From: Citrus sinensis
Taxonomy: Eukaryota; Streptophyta; Magnoliopsida; Sapindales; Rutaceae
NCBI RefSeq assembly: GCF_022201045.2
Contig: NC_068562.1
Location: 11,655,001 to 11,719,000 of the forward strand
Length of the DNA: 64,000 bases
Reading direction: 5' to 3'
A program made the translations under genes and the position numbers. The notes under the pieces were generated by a model, which was not told the origin of the DNA, made no database searches, and saw only the letters and a list, made by a program, of their open reading frames with translations. Below, in pieces: positions 36,135 through 48,782 of the stretch; within the stretch, counting starts at the first letter, position 1, and every line of letters starts with the position of its first letter.

Positions 36135-36189
36135 TGTTTCTTCTCTTGCTTTGCTTTTCCTCTCTCTGTCAACAGAAGCTTTTTTATCA

Positions 36190-36212
36190 GCTCCCCACAG
36201 ATGGTGCCAAAA
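36190..36212 (-). other. Primer-binding site of the Tat element
   Basis: Just inside the 5' LTR the minus strand reads TTTTGGCACCATCTGTGGGG. A TGGCRCC core directly after the LTR is the usual tRNA-complementary start in plant gypsy elements (here one base from the more common TGGCGCC). Confidence 0.65.
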
Positions 36213-36890
36213 TATTGATGCGAGATTCTGGTTACCCCCCGATCACGACCAGGATCTCTGCTCAACCAACTCTACCACGACCAGGATTTCTCCTCGTAGG
36301 ACTTCTTCTCCAAAGGTTCTTGCGTGCACAGAAAAAGGTCAGTGCACGCCGGTTGTTTTCCCGGCGTAAACCTTCCGACACTCAAGTCAGAAATGAAAGT
36401 CTTTTGTTCCTGGGAACGTTGGCCACTAATCTTATGGCTTCCTTTTGGTACTGATTAGCCAGTGCTCTTTTTTTATCTCAGCTTTAATGTCAAAAATTCT
36501 AACTCTTTTACCTTCGTTGGCTACCTTTTTATAGACCTCTCTTGAATTCAGACCTTCCCTCCATTCACGCTCGTTATCCTACCACCTCTCGAAAGTGGAT
36601 GCTCCATTTCTGTAATCGTGGGTGGTTGCGTGGCCTTCGTGCCTTGATTCTCGGATTGGAGAGCACGTCTCGCCAACTGTCGTTGACTGGGTCTCTTCGA
36701 CTCAACCTTTAACACGAATGGCTTTATGTCTCTAACAGGAGATCGGCCTCGCGGATGACGTATTCGTGGACGAGCAGAATATTCTTGCTCCTGCTACTAG
36801 ACTCTACTACAAGACATACTTGTTCGCGGGACCCTGTTACCAGATGTCTGCTCATCATTGTTGGCCCTCGCCGAAGTACATCCCCAAACA
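36213..36890 (-). repeat. 5' LTR of the Tat-type element
   Basis: 678 bp. Matches 26195-26881 along its whole length. Differences are about 30 substitutions, an 8-bp length change in a CTCCTG repeat near 36790 and one C-run change. Minus-strand TATAAAAAGG at 36524-36533. Its inner end has TA where the other LTR has TG (36213-36214). Confidence 0.9.
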
Positions 36891-39800
36891 GAGTTTTTTT
36901 TTTTTTTTAATAGAGGGTCAATTCTTTTAAAATGACTTTAAAATTTGTTAAAAGGAAAAATGAACCCACAAAATAATAGGGAATGTTTTAAACGAAACTA
37001 CAGTCTACAGACACACAGCGACAATTCCATCAAGCTTAATAATGAGTTCCATGGAACACCTGTCTTCTAATTTTTGGTTCTCTCTGCGGCAATTAAAATT
37101 CGACCACACAAACGAAAAGCATTACTAAACACACCACCAAAGATTCCAATTTAATTAGCAACTTCTTGTAAAAAAGTAATGTTATTTTATCCATTTTTTT
37201 TTCTTTTTCAGTCTAGGGGAAGAGTAGCACACTTTTTTAAATGCCTTTACCATATTTTGCATGCCATTGAAAGAAAATCTAGAAAAGACCGTATACCGAC
37301 AAAGACTCGGATGAGTTATTCTGCTTAAATTGGCGGCACCACAAATTACAAAAGGTGAATCGATTACAAACAGATTAACTTTAGCAGTCCAACTAATGAT
37401 TGAGTGACTTGTGTCGCTTTAATTTTGAAAATATGGCGTAATGGGAAAGAGACTTTCATTACTTTATGCGCAACGATCGAATTGCTTGTCAGGTCGCTTG
37501 ATTTAACTCTTATGTACTTTTAAGTTTTATACCTTGTTTCTAGATTGCATTTTCCTATCTTGAGTAATTAAAAGATGATGTGATGTGGGAATTGATAACA
37601 ATTAGTAGAAAAACTTGGCAACGGCAAAATTTCTCTAAATTAGAGCACAAATCACAACACATATATAAAATAATAAATAATTAAAAATATATTATAATTT
37701 TAATCGAATAGTTATGAAAACATATTTTATTTAAAAGTAATTTTAATATAATCAGACTCATTTCACTTTCATTTGATTCGTGATGGACAAATTAATTCTC
37801 GTCACATTTTTATAAAGAATAAAATAAAAGTTACAAATTGTAATAAATTGGATATTTTATTGATATACAAAGATTGATTCCATCAATCTTAGAATTAATT
37901 GGTAAAAATTTAGACGATCACTTTTAGTAACTAATTGTCTTTGTCTTTATCTTTGTTTTCATTCTTATTAATCCTCCTTCAAGCTGGTGGGTGAAAGTTA
38001 TGGACTGAACCCCCAGTTTGACTTACGATGTTGTCAATCCTTGATTTTATTTAATAGTCTTCTTTTTAAGTGTCATGCAACAAAAAACGAAGCCATTCCT
38101 TTGAATCTTGTCAATTAGTTCTTCCAATTTGATATTGATTTTGGTTAGATAAGTAAATAAAAATGTACAAAGAATTTAATTAATTTCTAATAACTACAAA
38201 TAGTTGTAATAAAAAACCACTTAATCAATTATTGATGAAGTGATGGGTAAAACACCTCCCCACATATTTTTGGATTGCAAATTGATCTTAACAAGTAGAC
38301 TTACACCCCTTTGAAAAATTCTATATAATAATAATAATTAATAATAAATATGACAAAATACTAAATATAACAAATTTGGTGTATAGTATACATGCCAAAA
38401 TTTCGGCCAGGAGTCTCTAGACTTCAAGTTTCATACGAATAGAAATTCTTTACGAAATATGTTTACAGAGGTTCTCGAATTTGCCATAAGATAGATCAAA
38501 ATTCAAAAATTATGGCTTTGATACAAGGTTAGGTTAAAGAATTTGCCATGGGAATTGAGACGTCAATATCAACATGATCAAAATTTCAAAAATCGTGGGT
38601 TTGATGCAAGGTTAAAAGTTTTGGCATTCTCTCAAAGTCTCAATTTTTGTGTGCATTAATTTATGATTTCTCCGCAGTTTTTTCAGCTTCAAAGTTAGGG
38701 AATTTTTGTCTGCCTCGCCACCTAACATGAAATTGAAAATATGAAACAAAATTAATCAACTTCATTTTACAGCCACATAAAAAATATATACGTAATGCTT
38801 CAAAAATTAAAAACGTTCTAGTGGACTAGTGGTATTGAAAATGTTTCTAGTGGACTACTGGTATTGAAAATATACTAACTTTATGGGATTATAGCCACGA
38901 TAAAACCTCTAAGAGTCAAATAGGTAACAATTTCCATTTTTCTTTTTCAAGTACGAAAATTTTGAATTCTGACCGTTAAATTCTCTCTTATCAACTCACT
39001 CCTTCGATTGTCATCTCTCAAGAGTTGATTGGTGACTTTACAAACAAATGCAGTACTAAATAAATTGCAACCACATGTAAGCCGCTCTTCACTCTTACGA
39101 GCAATACTCCTAACCACATGGAGAGAGGTTTATATTTATAATTAAGGATTAATTTTTTTCAATTATTTAAGATCAATTTTTTTAATATTATATAACACAT
39201 CGTGCTACTGAAATCCAACATAGTAATAAATGCATATGGCTCATTGGGGAGACTTTGACCCTCTATCTTAGAATTAAGGTAAAGAAATGTCGACCATCTT
39301 AATCAAGAAATTATTGATATTTAACATCAAATTATATAAATTTAGAGTTCAAATATTCAAACTACGCTATCTCAGTTCTTTCCATGCGTTATTAGAAATT
39401 ATTTTTTTTCCAATTATCTTAAATTATAATTAACCCATTCGAAGTTCAAAAATTCATACTACAGTACCACATAACTGATATATAAAGTCGTGATAAGTTT
39501 TTGATTGTAAATATTAACTGATTTGCAATGTAATATTAACAAACATAATTAAAAAACGAAAAAAAAAGAAGTAAACAAATAATTTTAAATGAACCTCCTG
39601 CATGCTACAAAAGATCCAAGCAACCATACCATTAATTAAAAAAAACAAAAAAACAAAATAAGGGTCCTAAAATAGAAAAATTAATAATGAAAGATAGCAA
39701 TCAAGCCATGAAGCCAAGATCCGCAATTATGATATATACATATAACTCGTATGATAAAATATCTTGTTAATCATACAATAAAATACATAATAAACTGCAC

Positions 39801-39914
39801 AAATAGTTATTGCTATATGATTTTCAATTAAAAAAGTGAGACTATAAAATACAACAAAATATCTCAAACCCCAGACAAAGAAGAAAGTTCCCCACCAAGC
39901 GACCGCCAGCCGAC
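36891..39914. other. 3 kb intergenic, AT-rich
   Basis: No gene supported. A 36-bp unit (TAGTGGACTA.TGGTATTGAAAAT) is tandemly repeated at about 38818-38872. A weaker local repeat, GATCAAAATT(T)CAAAAAT, occurs at 38492 and 38577. No transposon ends were found. Confidence 0.45.
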
Positions 39915-40755
39915 CTAATCCTCCGTGACCGGGTCCACCCGACCACCGTTACTTTCAACATAATTATCACCGTTGATCTGATCAAGGACCAATACCAAAC
40001 CCATGGCAAAGGCTCCATCGAACCCAGGCTTCACGCTGAGTAAAAAGACGTCTTTGGCCAGCAGCACCTGCGTTGATGCATCCACTTTGCGTCTAATATC
40101 AGCCACCGATTCCTTCATCGCGTTGAAAATCGTGCAACTCCTTTGCCCGAAATTGCCCTCGATCCGGTACTCCTCTCCTGGATTCTCGTACATCTCGACA
40201 GTCACGCTGGACCGTCCGATTATCGAGGATCTACGCACGCTAAAAATCGGCTTTTGACCGTCCGTTCTCTCCCCAGAATATCCCTCCCACCGGTGATGCA
40301 AGCTCGGCCTCTGCTCAAGCCAAGAAAAAAATCCAGCATCGTCAAACTCACTGAGTAAACTCAGTTCATACAAATAAGAAAATTAAAATTAAAAAATCAA
40401 TGCCCATAAATACAAGTAACGAAAAATCAAAAAATACCATTAATTGAAATTGTACCTTTCGTCTGACAGTGAGGAGGCACTTGCCGTGGGCGTCCATAAG
40501 AACGTGTTCATCCTTGTCACGGGTGTCGGGGCCGTACGAGTCAACACGGAAGACCAACTCACCTCTGCAGTTATAAACAGTGAAGCCGTCGTTTTGGAAA
40601 AACAGAGAGGTTTTAAAAACGGTGAGATGGGTTTCTTGTTTGTATATATACTCGTCGGCCACCAGCACCGCAGCCTGATCAGCTTTCATTATTATTTGTG
40701 ATCTTTGATCTTCAAATGAATGAACGAACTGATCGGAAAAGTCTGAGCTTTTCAC
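39915..40755 (-). CDS. LURP-one-related (LOR, DUF567) protein, 2 exons
   Basis: Exons on the minus strand are 40755-40456 and 40310-39915 (231 aa). The donor is AAAG|GTAC and the acceptor TTGAGCAG|AGG after a T-rich tract. The phase-0 join gives LLTVRRK-RPSLHHRWEGYSGE, which is the expected core of this family. Other family blocks: ETHLTVFKTSLFFQNDGFTVYN, RVDSYG, GKCLLTVRRK, KPIFSVRRSS, YRIEGNF and FLLSVKPGFDGAFAMGLVLVLDQI. The fold is a tubby-C-like beta barrel; the founding member LURP1 is needed for basal defence against oomycetes in Arabidopsis, while most LORs have no known role. Length is normal. The acceptor choice removes the frame that runs upstream from 40310 to 40373. Confidence 0.92.
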
Positions 40756-40840
40756 TCCAAGATTGGAACTTTCAAAGTTGTAAAGATTGCAGTAAACGGT
40801 GACGTACTGACGTTGAAATGAAGATTGATTACTGGGAGGA

Positions 40841-40847
40841 TTTTATA
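40841..40847 (-). promoter_or_regulatory. TATA box of the LOR gene
   Basis: Minus-strand TATAAAA (in CTCTATAAAATCC), 86-92 bp upstream of the ATG. The spacing suggests a 5' UTR of about 55-60 bp. Confidence 0.6.
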
Positions 40848-43220
40848 GAGAGAGAAAGGAGAAAAGCGACGCGGACTGAAAACGGGGACACTGTAGCCTG
40901 CGCATGTGGTATATGCGAAATGCAATAATATCTGATTACGGGACATGGTGGGTATTGTTTATTTTGTATCACGTTTTTTTCAATTTTAGGAGGGCATTGA
41001 TTTTGTCTCCCTAAATCTGGCCACGCTATGGGAGGCTCCAAAAATAAGGTAACTATCACGAATAAAAATGAATCGAATATGTGTGACTCAGGCTGCTTTA
41101 ACTCGGGCTAACGAGTAGTTCTACGTTGGTGGGTCGAATTTTAGCAGATCCAGATTGGATCCATTTATTAACCGAATCAAAATATCATAATTTACATTTA
41201 TTCTATTAGACAGTAAAGTTTTGTGAGTGTTGCAGGGATTATATACATATATATATCATTTGGGTATCTCTTCTTAGCATAAAATTAATATATAGCTTAA
41301 TACTTTTATCAATAACATAATTAATTTCATAAATTTGTTCTTTCTATTGGTTTCTGCTTCATCAACCAAGAAAAATGAGCTTATATGACGAATTTTAATA
41401 AAATATTTTCGATTCAATTGTCGTTTAATATGATTGAGTTGGCTCAATTTTTGAACTCGGGTGAGTTGCATACATTTAGATAAGCATTCTAGGTAGGTGA
41501 TATATATATATATATATGAAATCAAATCTGGGTTGGAGGTGTCATAAGAACAAAGGATGCCTTGCCCTTTAGATTTTGACAAAATCTTTGAATATTTAAA
41601 TAAAATATTATAACTTAAATATAAAATTTTTTATTTAATCCCTGTATATTTCTTTCACAATTTTCATGCATGGGACTAGCCCTCATAAAGTTGGTGTCCC
41701 ATCTTCCCCACGAATCAATCACATATTAAAAAGGAACATTAAAAGCAAAAGATTTGCATTTTCTTATTAAAAATAAATATGCAATTTTCAGTATTTGTAC
41801 AAGTGAGCTTTGATCATATTTTAAATAAGCAAGTATGAAATTATTTTTTCTTTTTTAAAAAGCAAGTATATTTAAGTAATTCACGCAAATCTGCTGACGC
41901 ATTCTCATTGATTTTATACAATTTTTCTACTTTTTTTTGTCTTAAAAAGAAAAAAAAAAAAAAGAAGCCCTTTTCTTTTTATTGAGGACATTATATAATA
42001 GTAGAATATTATTTCTTTTGTTTTTTTTTTTAAAAGTGTACTTATTTCAGGCCATGCATGATGTTGCATACAACCAAATAATAAAGCTTTAATTTTTCAA
42101 TCATATGTGACAATAAAACTTTAAACAATCAAATATTGCGCAGCTCCATGGAATTGAATTTGATTTTATAGTGCCAAAAAAAGAGTGATATTTAAAACTT
42201 TAGGGATCAAGAAATGAGGTGATAATTAATTGCATTTAACTATTATCCTAAGATAAGAATTTAGTGATAAGTTGAGTTTTTATTAAGTACTGAATCAATG
42301 GTTATTCGATAAAATAAATAAATAATAAAAATTTAAAACAATTCTGACCATTAATTCAGTACTCAATAAAAACTTAATTCAGAATTAAATGCTAATCCAC
42401 TATCCTACCTATAAATGTGATTATAATTCAATTATTTCGTCAATTGGTATATGAAGGCTGAGTATATGCATGTTCAACTACTATTATCCTATTCCTACCA
42501 ACTTATTTCTAAATTCTTTACCAAATAATCCTTGTTAAAATAATTTAAAATAGTGTCTTCTTTAAGAATTCTTAATCACCAAACACCAAATGTATAATCG
42601 AGCACATTTTTAATTAGAATATTGGATGAAGAAAGAAATTACAAGAAATACAAATTAAAAATTGCATGTTAAATCCTTCCTCTGGTGGGTTTAAAAATGT
42701 AAATTCGTATAATGATAATGTCGTATCTGTAAAACAACACACTATATTGTAGTTATAGATATGCAAGAAATTTGTAATTTTCAACATGTGGACATCGCAC
42801 TGAAGAACTGTTATAAATAATAATAATAAAGCTGCCATGATAGCTTTGAATAAATATCAAATAGACAAGTCATCACAATCACATTAACTATATTACATGT
42901 TTATAATAAGAATAATAATAGTAAAGCCTGTATTTATACATAATTATTTTATAAAATATACACACACACACACATACGTGATGCTAGAAGAAGAAGCAAA
43001 TAATGAGCGGACACAGCAATGCCCACTGGTTGCCTGCCGCCAACAACATGTCAACATGCATGCAACACAACAGCGTGAAAAAGGCAAAATAATTATTCAA
43101 AACTTCAAGTCGCGATAAGTGGGTCCAATTTTCCACCGAAGGCCAAAAGCAATTGTTTCGCCACCACTCAGCGTCTGTCAAATCCACGCATGAAAAAGAC
43201 GGAAAGATTCAAGAAAATGG
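40848..43220. other. Intergenic, AT-rich
   Basis: No gene supported. A (TA)n run lies at about 41501-41517, poly(A)/poly(T) runs near 41950 and 42020, and a (CA)n run at about 42959-42975. Confidence 0.45.
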
Positions 43221-43390
43221 CATAATGAAAGGATAAAATTGTGGTGCAACTATGGTATCGTGCCACAGTTGTACCCAATCGTTGTATTCTCACTTATTTA
43301 AATGGACTCTATTTATTTGAGTGGATTCAACGATTGGTGGAATTGTGGTACGGTACCACCCGTTGCACTGTAGCCTGACCCATAATGAAA
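43221..43390. mobile_element. 150-bp MITE with 10-bp target-site duplication
   Basis: The body is 43231-43380. The exact 10-bp direct repeat CATAATGAAA flanks it (43221-43230, 43381-43390). The two halves are inverted copies: GTGCAACTATGGTATCGTGCC pairs with the right half GGTACGGTACCACCCGTTGCAC. The whole unit folds into one hairpin with TTGTACCCAATCGTTG / CAACGATTGGTGGAA near the centre. Confidence 0.85.
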
Positions 43391-44144
43391 ATGATCAATG
43401 AATTGAAAGCCACAAAACGTGTTCAAATTATAAGTGGGTAGAATCAATTACGAGTCAAAGCACACTCCGTAAAATGTCAAGAGGCAAAGCCAGAGCCCGA
43501 TCAAACTTGTGATATTAAGTCCCATCACCGCAACACACACTTCAAAGAAGCAGTAAAATCAGTTGAGCTGTTTGAAGCCTACCGTGTGGACGACGGTGCC
43601 CTTAATTAATTTAATTTTCATATCTGTATGCATATTAACTAATTTAATGGCGAAAATTATTTTTCAGATACGACGTACATGATCCAAATCTAGCAATTCA
43701 CAAATACCAAACGGGTGAATTATTCCTCGTAAAAAAATAGTTAATTCAAACGGTGGAATTGTTTGAAAGAAAGCCCGAGCATATGAAGAATATGAAGTTA
43801 ATAATATTTAATTCTAGAATGAGAGAATAATTTACAAACCACTAATTTCGTGAATTTTTTTATGATCAATATATCTATGTTGAATCCATCACTTCATTGG
43901 TAATAACTAATAAGTCTTTTTATTATTTTTTTTCTAGTAACAACATTTTTGTTACACTTTTAAATGTTGTGTTTTACGTATTAACTTTAAGACGTCAGTT
44001 TATTAATATATATATTAAAAGTAACAATAACCTGGGACTGACAAGACAAAATTTGTTAATTCCATTAATTTATTATTTGTTGCTTGCAGGAGGGGGATAA
44101 AACCTGTAAAAATCTTTAAAAGAAAGCGACTCGACACCAATTTT
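43391..44144. other. Intergenic
   Basis: No gene or transposon end recognised. Confidence 0.4.
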
Positions 44145-44448
44145 AATCATCCGTCCATGACCATGGGTCTTTGGTCCAATGGGAGCAGCCTTACATTTAC
44201 AATGTTGAGTGCAAGGGTTCGAACATTAAGTGGAGACAGTCTCTCCCTTACGAAATGTGAGTGGAGCATGCACCCCTCGAATATTAGAGAGGGTTTAAAA
44301 TATCTGGGCATATACTTCAGTATGTTAATGTATGATGGTAGTCCCAGTTATATAATATGATTGTAAATATTAATTGTAATGTCTGATGTAATGTCAGTAA
44401 TATCTCTGTATAACAGACTTCAAAAAAAAAAAAATCATCTGTCCATGT
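44145..44448 (+). mobile_element. tRNA-derived SINE with 15-bp target-site duplication
   Basis: The body is 44160-44433, ending in poly(A). The flanking repeats AATCATCCGTCCATG (44145-44159) and AATCATCTGTCCATG (44434-44448) differ at one base. It has a B-box-like GGGTTCGAACATT at about 44214. The 3' half shares CTCGAATATT(A/T)GAGAG and ATATGATTGTAAATAT with the SINE at 12782, so both belong to one family. Confidence 0.85.
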
Positions 44449-44579
44449 TGCAACTTGCAAGTCGCAGTTTCGAATTGCTGGTCCAAACATTATTGTACTA
44501 ATCAACAGTCGGGAGGACGTTTGCCAGCCAATTGCTAAGTTACATTATCCCTAGAATGAAAGTTTTTTTTTTTTTTGGT

Positions 44580-44960
44580 AGTGACTCAATTCCAACTTTC
44601 AAATTAGGCCTATTAGGATATTGCCTTTCGTGTCATAACTTGATTCTAATTTAGACATGTTAAGATATATATTGTTTTTTTTGGGTTTAGGTCCTCACAA
44701 TTTTATTTTTAGGATCCTTATAATTTTATTCTATTGATTACCCCAAAATATATAATGTCAAATAAGACATAAAGTATTCATTATTTTTGTAAGATATAGC
44801 ATATATTTTTGTGTCGTAACTCAAGTTCTAACTTAGATCTATTAAGATATTGTCTACTTTGAGTTTGGGTCTTTATGATTATTTTCAAGGTGTTTGTACA
44901 CTCCAAAATATAAATTGTCAATTAAGATACGAAGTACACATTATTTATATTAAACTTTAC
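44580..44960. repeat. Head-to-tail copies of a dispersed ~185-bp sequence
   Basis: CGTGTCATAACTTGATTCTAATTT...GTTAAGATAT...GTTTAGGTCC (from about 44628) recurs as GTGTCGTAACTCAAGTTCTAAC...TTAAGATATTGTC...TTTGGGTCTTTA (from about 44813). A shorter version starts near 44582. The sequence resembles a dispersed plant repeat of the small LTR kind, but I could not find ends. Confidence 0.5.
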
Positions 44961-45286
44961 TATATCCAAGTGATGTGAAATAGTACAATATTTGTAGAAA
45001 TTTTCTTTTCTTTTTGATAAAAAATCCAAACTATCAAAGTAACCACAATAGGTGAAATTGGTTAAGTCCGACATTCTTTCTTTCCTTTTTTTTTTATAGT
45101 TTCATCTAGTAGGGTGAATTTAATATTGTTTTTGCTAATTTTAGCACAAAAGAAAAAAAAATGTGATTACAATACCAATCCTCTAAAATTGGCTTGTGGT
45201 ATTTGAGCTTCTGGTTGACACTTGAGAGAGACATTTAAAGACCCTTAAGTGACACAAATTTAAGCACAAATAAAACAAGATGCAAA

Positions 45287-45475
45287 TTGTAATCACCACT
45301 CTTCTTCACAGATCTGGTGGGGTGTGCGGGGGGCTTGTGGCTCTACCATTCCACTTGGTCTTGTGTTCGAGAAGACTGGTAGCTAGCTATTGGCACCCCT
45401 CTAAACAATTACCCTTTGCTACTACAAGTACTACTATCCACACAAAAATGAGGTATTTCAAAATACCTTTTTTCT
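45287..45475 (+). repeat. tRNA-like cassette, copy 1
   Basis: Shared layout of this family: 5' stem strand, GGTGGTGTGGGGCTT-like block, CCACTTGGTCTT(G/A)(T/G)GTTCGAGAG (B-box-like), 3' stem strand ending TTGGTA or CTGGTA, AGCACCCCTC, then the hairpin AGGTATTCTAAAATACCT and a T-run. Here the B-box part is TGTTCGAGAAGACTGGTAG, the hairpin is at 45451-45468 and a long T/C-rich run follows. Confidence 0.75.
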
Positions 45476-46098
45476 TTTTTTCTTTCTTTTTTTAATTTCC
45501 CAAAACAAAGGCCACTGATTCACTATATAGAGCCTAAAATTCACAAAGGCCAAATTGTAATCACGTACTACCACCCTTGTTGTGGCTGTTCATCATACCG
45601 CATGACTGTTTATGCTTTCTTAGACTTCATTCATATATTCTGCAATTACAAATTAATTAGATTTTATCTCAGCTAATAAAGCTGTAATAGTGTAATTAAG
45701 TTGAGACAATATAGAATCTATTCCCAGCTAAGACAGTTGGCTCTACTCGACTACACTTATTTGTGGGAGAAAAATTTTTGTATTGAGATGCCAAATGCCA
45801 TGACTCTAAGTCCCTTTTTGAGATTTGAGGTCGAGTAATTATAATTTAAAAATTACAATATTATACTGTTTGGTAAACACTAATTAAGTTGAAAAATCTA
45901 TTATATCTTTAATAATTTTATTAAAATTATTATTTAAAAATTATATTTATTATTATTATTTTTTTTTTTCTAAACCACCTCTAACTTTAAAGTGTAATGG
46001 TGGCTGACACATGAGATTTTAGAGAGAATCAGATAAACACCCTTAACTCCTTTCAAGTGACACAGATTTTGAGCACAAATTAAAAAAGAGTTGATACA

Positions 46099-46250
46099 AA
46101 CAGTAAACACTAATCTTCTTCGCTGATCTGGTGGTGTGTGGGCCTTACTGCTCTACTCCACTTGGAGTGTTAGATATTTAGCACCCCTCTAAACAGTTGT
46201 CCTCAGCTCCACTACTAGTACAACATTAAAATGAGGTAACCAAAAGCTAC
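46099..46250 (+). repeat. tRNA-like cassette, copy 2 (degraded)
   Basis: CTTCTTCGCTGATCTGGTGGTGTGTGG, CTCCACTTGGAGTGTTAGATATTTAGCACCCCTC; the B-box is lost by a short deletion. The 3' hairpin is broken (AGGTAACCAAAAGC at 46234). Confidence 0.65.
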
Positions 46251-46984
46251 TAGCTACACAGTCCAATTAAATATACATAAATACATATACACACACATAC
46301 ATACATAATATTAGGGGATTTCAATATTTAGGTTCTAATTAATATGGTATTTATTAATTAAATAGTAAAATCAATTATTAAATAATTTTATATTCAACAT
46401 CCAATAGATCTCACATAGTATTGAAACTGAAATTAGAATTTAAATATTGAGATCTCTAGTATTATTGTTATTTCATTATGAATTAATATATAAAATAGTA
46501 AATGAACTTTTTATATAGGAATTACATGATGATAAGTAAGGAAACTAATTGTTAACTGAAACTAAATGTTAAATTGTTTCCTTTATTTAACATTTTAAAT
46601 TATTAATAGAGATGAACCAAACAAACTAGCAAATTTGTTCAGAAATATAATTAAGAAAATCAAAGAAATGTTTAAATTTGTGGTGATATTGACTTTTATA
46701 TTACATGTAACAACTTTGTGAAATAGAGGTTGATGAATATTTTTAATTGATGTGTTCCGAAATTTTATTAAAAGCAAAAAAAAAAAAAGGCAAAAGAAAT
46801 CGTCAACGCTCTTTGTGTCCTTAGTGGTCACAACTCACGAACGTGGGCACTAAGGTCGAAGGTTCAAAGGTTGACAGTAAAAGGAACTGTGAATAAGTTG
46901 TTTGAAAGAAGAGAGGTATTTGAAAATATCTCCCTTTTGCCTAATAAATCAAAATATAAAATCAAATTCGACCTTGATCTTCTC

Positions 46985-47345
46985 AAAATGAATTATTTTT
47001 CTTCTCATGTTTTAAGTATGTCAAAATCTCACTGTCATGAAGGGAAAAAAATGTCAACTTATAAATTTTTTGATAATTTTTTTTAACTCTTTATCATTGA
47101 TAAAATCCGTTCGTTGTTGATCAACAAAATTTTCTACAATTAAAAATGTAAAAGACGTAGAAAAATGAAAATTGACATATCATTTTTAAGCATTTTTAAT
47201 GGCAATACAGTTTTGATGGGTTTTTAAAATATTGAAGCAAAATTATTAATTACAACAAATATCACAGATATTTTGATAGTGTCACAAACTAAAAATTCTC
47301 ATAACTGTTTTAAATTTTATCAAACACTTAAATGGAGAAAGATGA
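46985..47345 (+). repeat. Module M, copy 1 (flanks tRNA-like cassettes)
   Basis: Shares GAAAATTGACATATCATTTTTAA, GGGTTTTTAAAATATTGAAG and ATTTTGATAGTGTCACAAAC with copies at about 52195 and 56405. Each copy lies 0.1-0.5 kb upstream of a tRNA-like cassette, so the larger unit was duplicated. Non-coding. Confidence 0.7.
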
Positions 47346-47811
47346 GTAATTATTTTTCTTTGCGTTCATTTGTGTTGGACTTTAATTGTGCATGTATTTT
47401 CATAAGTTTATATACATATTTACAAATTGTTATATAACATTAACAAAAATTATAACCACTTAATTATTACTAAAAAAATAAGTAAGTAGAATTAGAATTT
47501 GACACGGTCTTTCAAAAAATAATTTTTAGATAATTTTATTCTTAAATTATTTTTATTTCTTTTGACTTGTTATCATAATTTATTTTAACTAAATAAAAAG
47601 TAGTAGTTGCATTTAGTTTAGGTGTAAGTTCATTTTGTTTACTTAACTTGTTCTAAGATTTAATGAATCGATGTGCTTGTATCCAATGTAGAGATTCCTT
47701 TTTACATACCTACATATCCGATGTATAGATATTCATTTTTTTCCTTAATTTTAAATGCGTGGGGTCAAGTTTATAATGTATGTGTCGGTTCACACAAAAT
47801 GAAAAAAACGT

Positions 47812-47975
47812 AGTCGCTCATTACCAATCTTCACACGGACAGGGTGGAATGAGGCTTATACATATATATCCCAGTTCACTTGTTCTTTGGTTCGAGATGA
47901 TTGGTACCTCTCCATTTTCTATCCTTATAAAACCCTTTACATTTAATTGAGGTATTCTAAAATACCTTCCTTTTA
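47812..47975 (+). repeat. tRNA-like cassette, copy 3
   Basis: 5' stem strand ACCAATCTTC, B-box TGGTTCGAGATGATTGGTACC, hairpin AGGTATTCTAAAATACCT at 47950-47967 followed by TCCTTTTA. A second partial hairpin half (GAGGTATTCTAAAAGC) sits at 47990-48005. Confidence 0.75.
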
Positions 47976-48782
47976 TTATAAAGATTTAATTGAGGTATTC
48001 TAAAAGCATGACCAGTGCACTTGTATTAAGACGTACACTGAGACTCGGTTTAGTATTGAGGTATTATAATGATGAACATATAATACATATATATTTTATC
48101 CTTAATTATATAATTGCTAGTTATTTTTATTTGTTATTTTTAATTAATTGAATTGCTTTATTGAATAGGGAATTAATTAGAGATTATAGATAAAAAGGAC
48201 ACGACAAAGTTCAATTTGCAAGCATTAAAGATTAATTGATTTGGAAGCAATTAGACATACATGTATGTGGAAGTGAAGCGGAGGAAGAAGCCAATAAATT
48301 AATTGATCCAGCACATGAAGAAGAAATTAACCACAACATAGGTGGCTTTTGCTTAATTGGAGTGCACATGCATGGCATTGCAATAAATGGAAAGCAATTT
48401 AAAGGAACCCGCACTTGGCTTTCAAAAGTGGAAAGTAATGGCTTATGGTGGTGTTAATTTGGAGGATTTGTTCTATAATTGGAAAATGATTTATTTAGAA
48501 TTGTTGGAGGATTCGGTGGTCAAGCACTATAAAAGCCGAATTTTGGGTTTTGCAGAGGAGAAGCCGCAAGACAGAGAGAAGAAAAGGAGCAACAGCGTAT
48601 CAATTTTCACATGGCTGGTTTTATTTTATTTGCTGCTCCCAATTCAAGTATGTTTAGCTAATTTTCTTATATTGAGATTAATGATGAAATCTTATTGAAT
48701 GAAATAATTATCTTTTTATTTAATTAATTCTCTACATGTGTGCTTTAATGTTTATAATTCTTGTTTCACATGATTAATTAGA

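Larger units (their letters stand above)
26195..36890 (-). mobile_element. Complete but dead Ty3/gypsy LTR retrotransposon, Tat lineage
   Basis: Sense is the minus strand. The 5' LTR is 36213-36890 and the 3' LTR 26195-26881. Reading 36 kb to 26 kb the order is PBS, gag, protease, RT, RNase H, second RNase H, integrase, ~121-bp tandem array, opposite-strand ORF, PPT, LTR. Two RNase H domains plus an antisense ORF and a tandem array after integrase are hallmarks of the plant Tat lineage (Grande, Retand, Ogre and relatives). The flanks GGGTT (26190-26194) and GAGTT (36891-36895) look like a 5-bp target duplication with one change. The LTRs differ at about 30 positions by my hand count plus two small indels (about 95-96% identical), so the insertion is fairly young. 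Stops in gag, RT and integrase show it cannot move by itself. Confidence 0.92.

Noticed and set aside
30615-36454. Plus-strand frames opposite gag and pol
   Set aside because: Antisense shadows of the minus-strand retroelement genes. Only the 26.9-29.4 kb plus-strand ORF has family features.
48236-48698. Two plus-strand open frames near 48.2-48.7 kb
   Set aside because: They lie in LTR-like sequence across the TATA box and have no recognisable domain.
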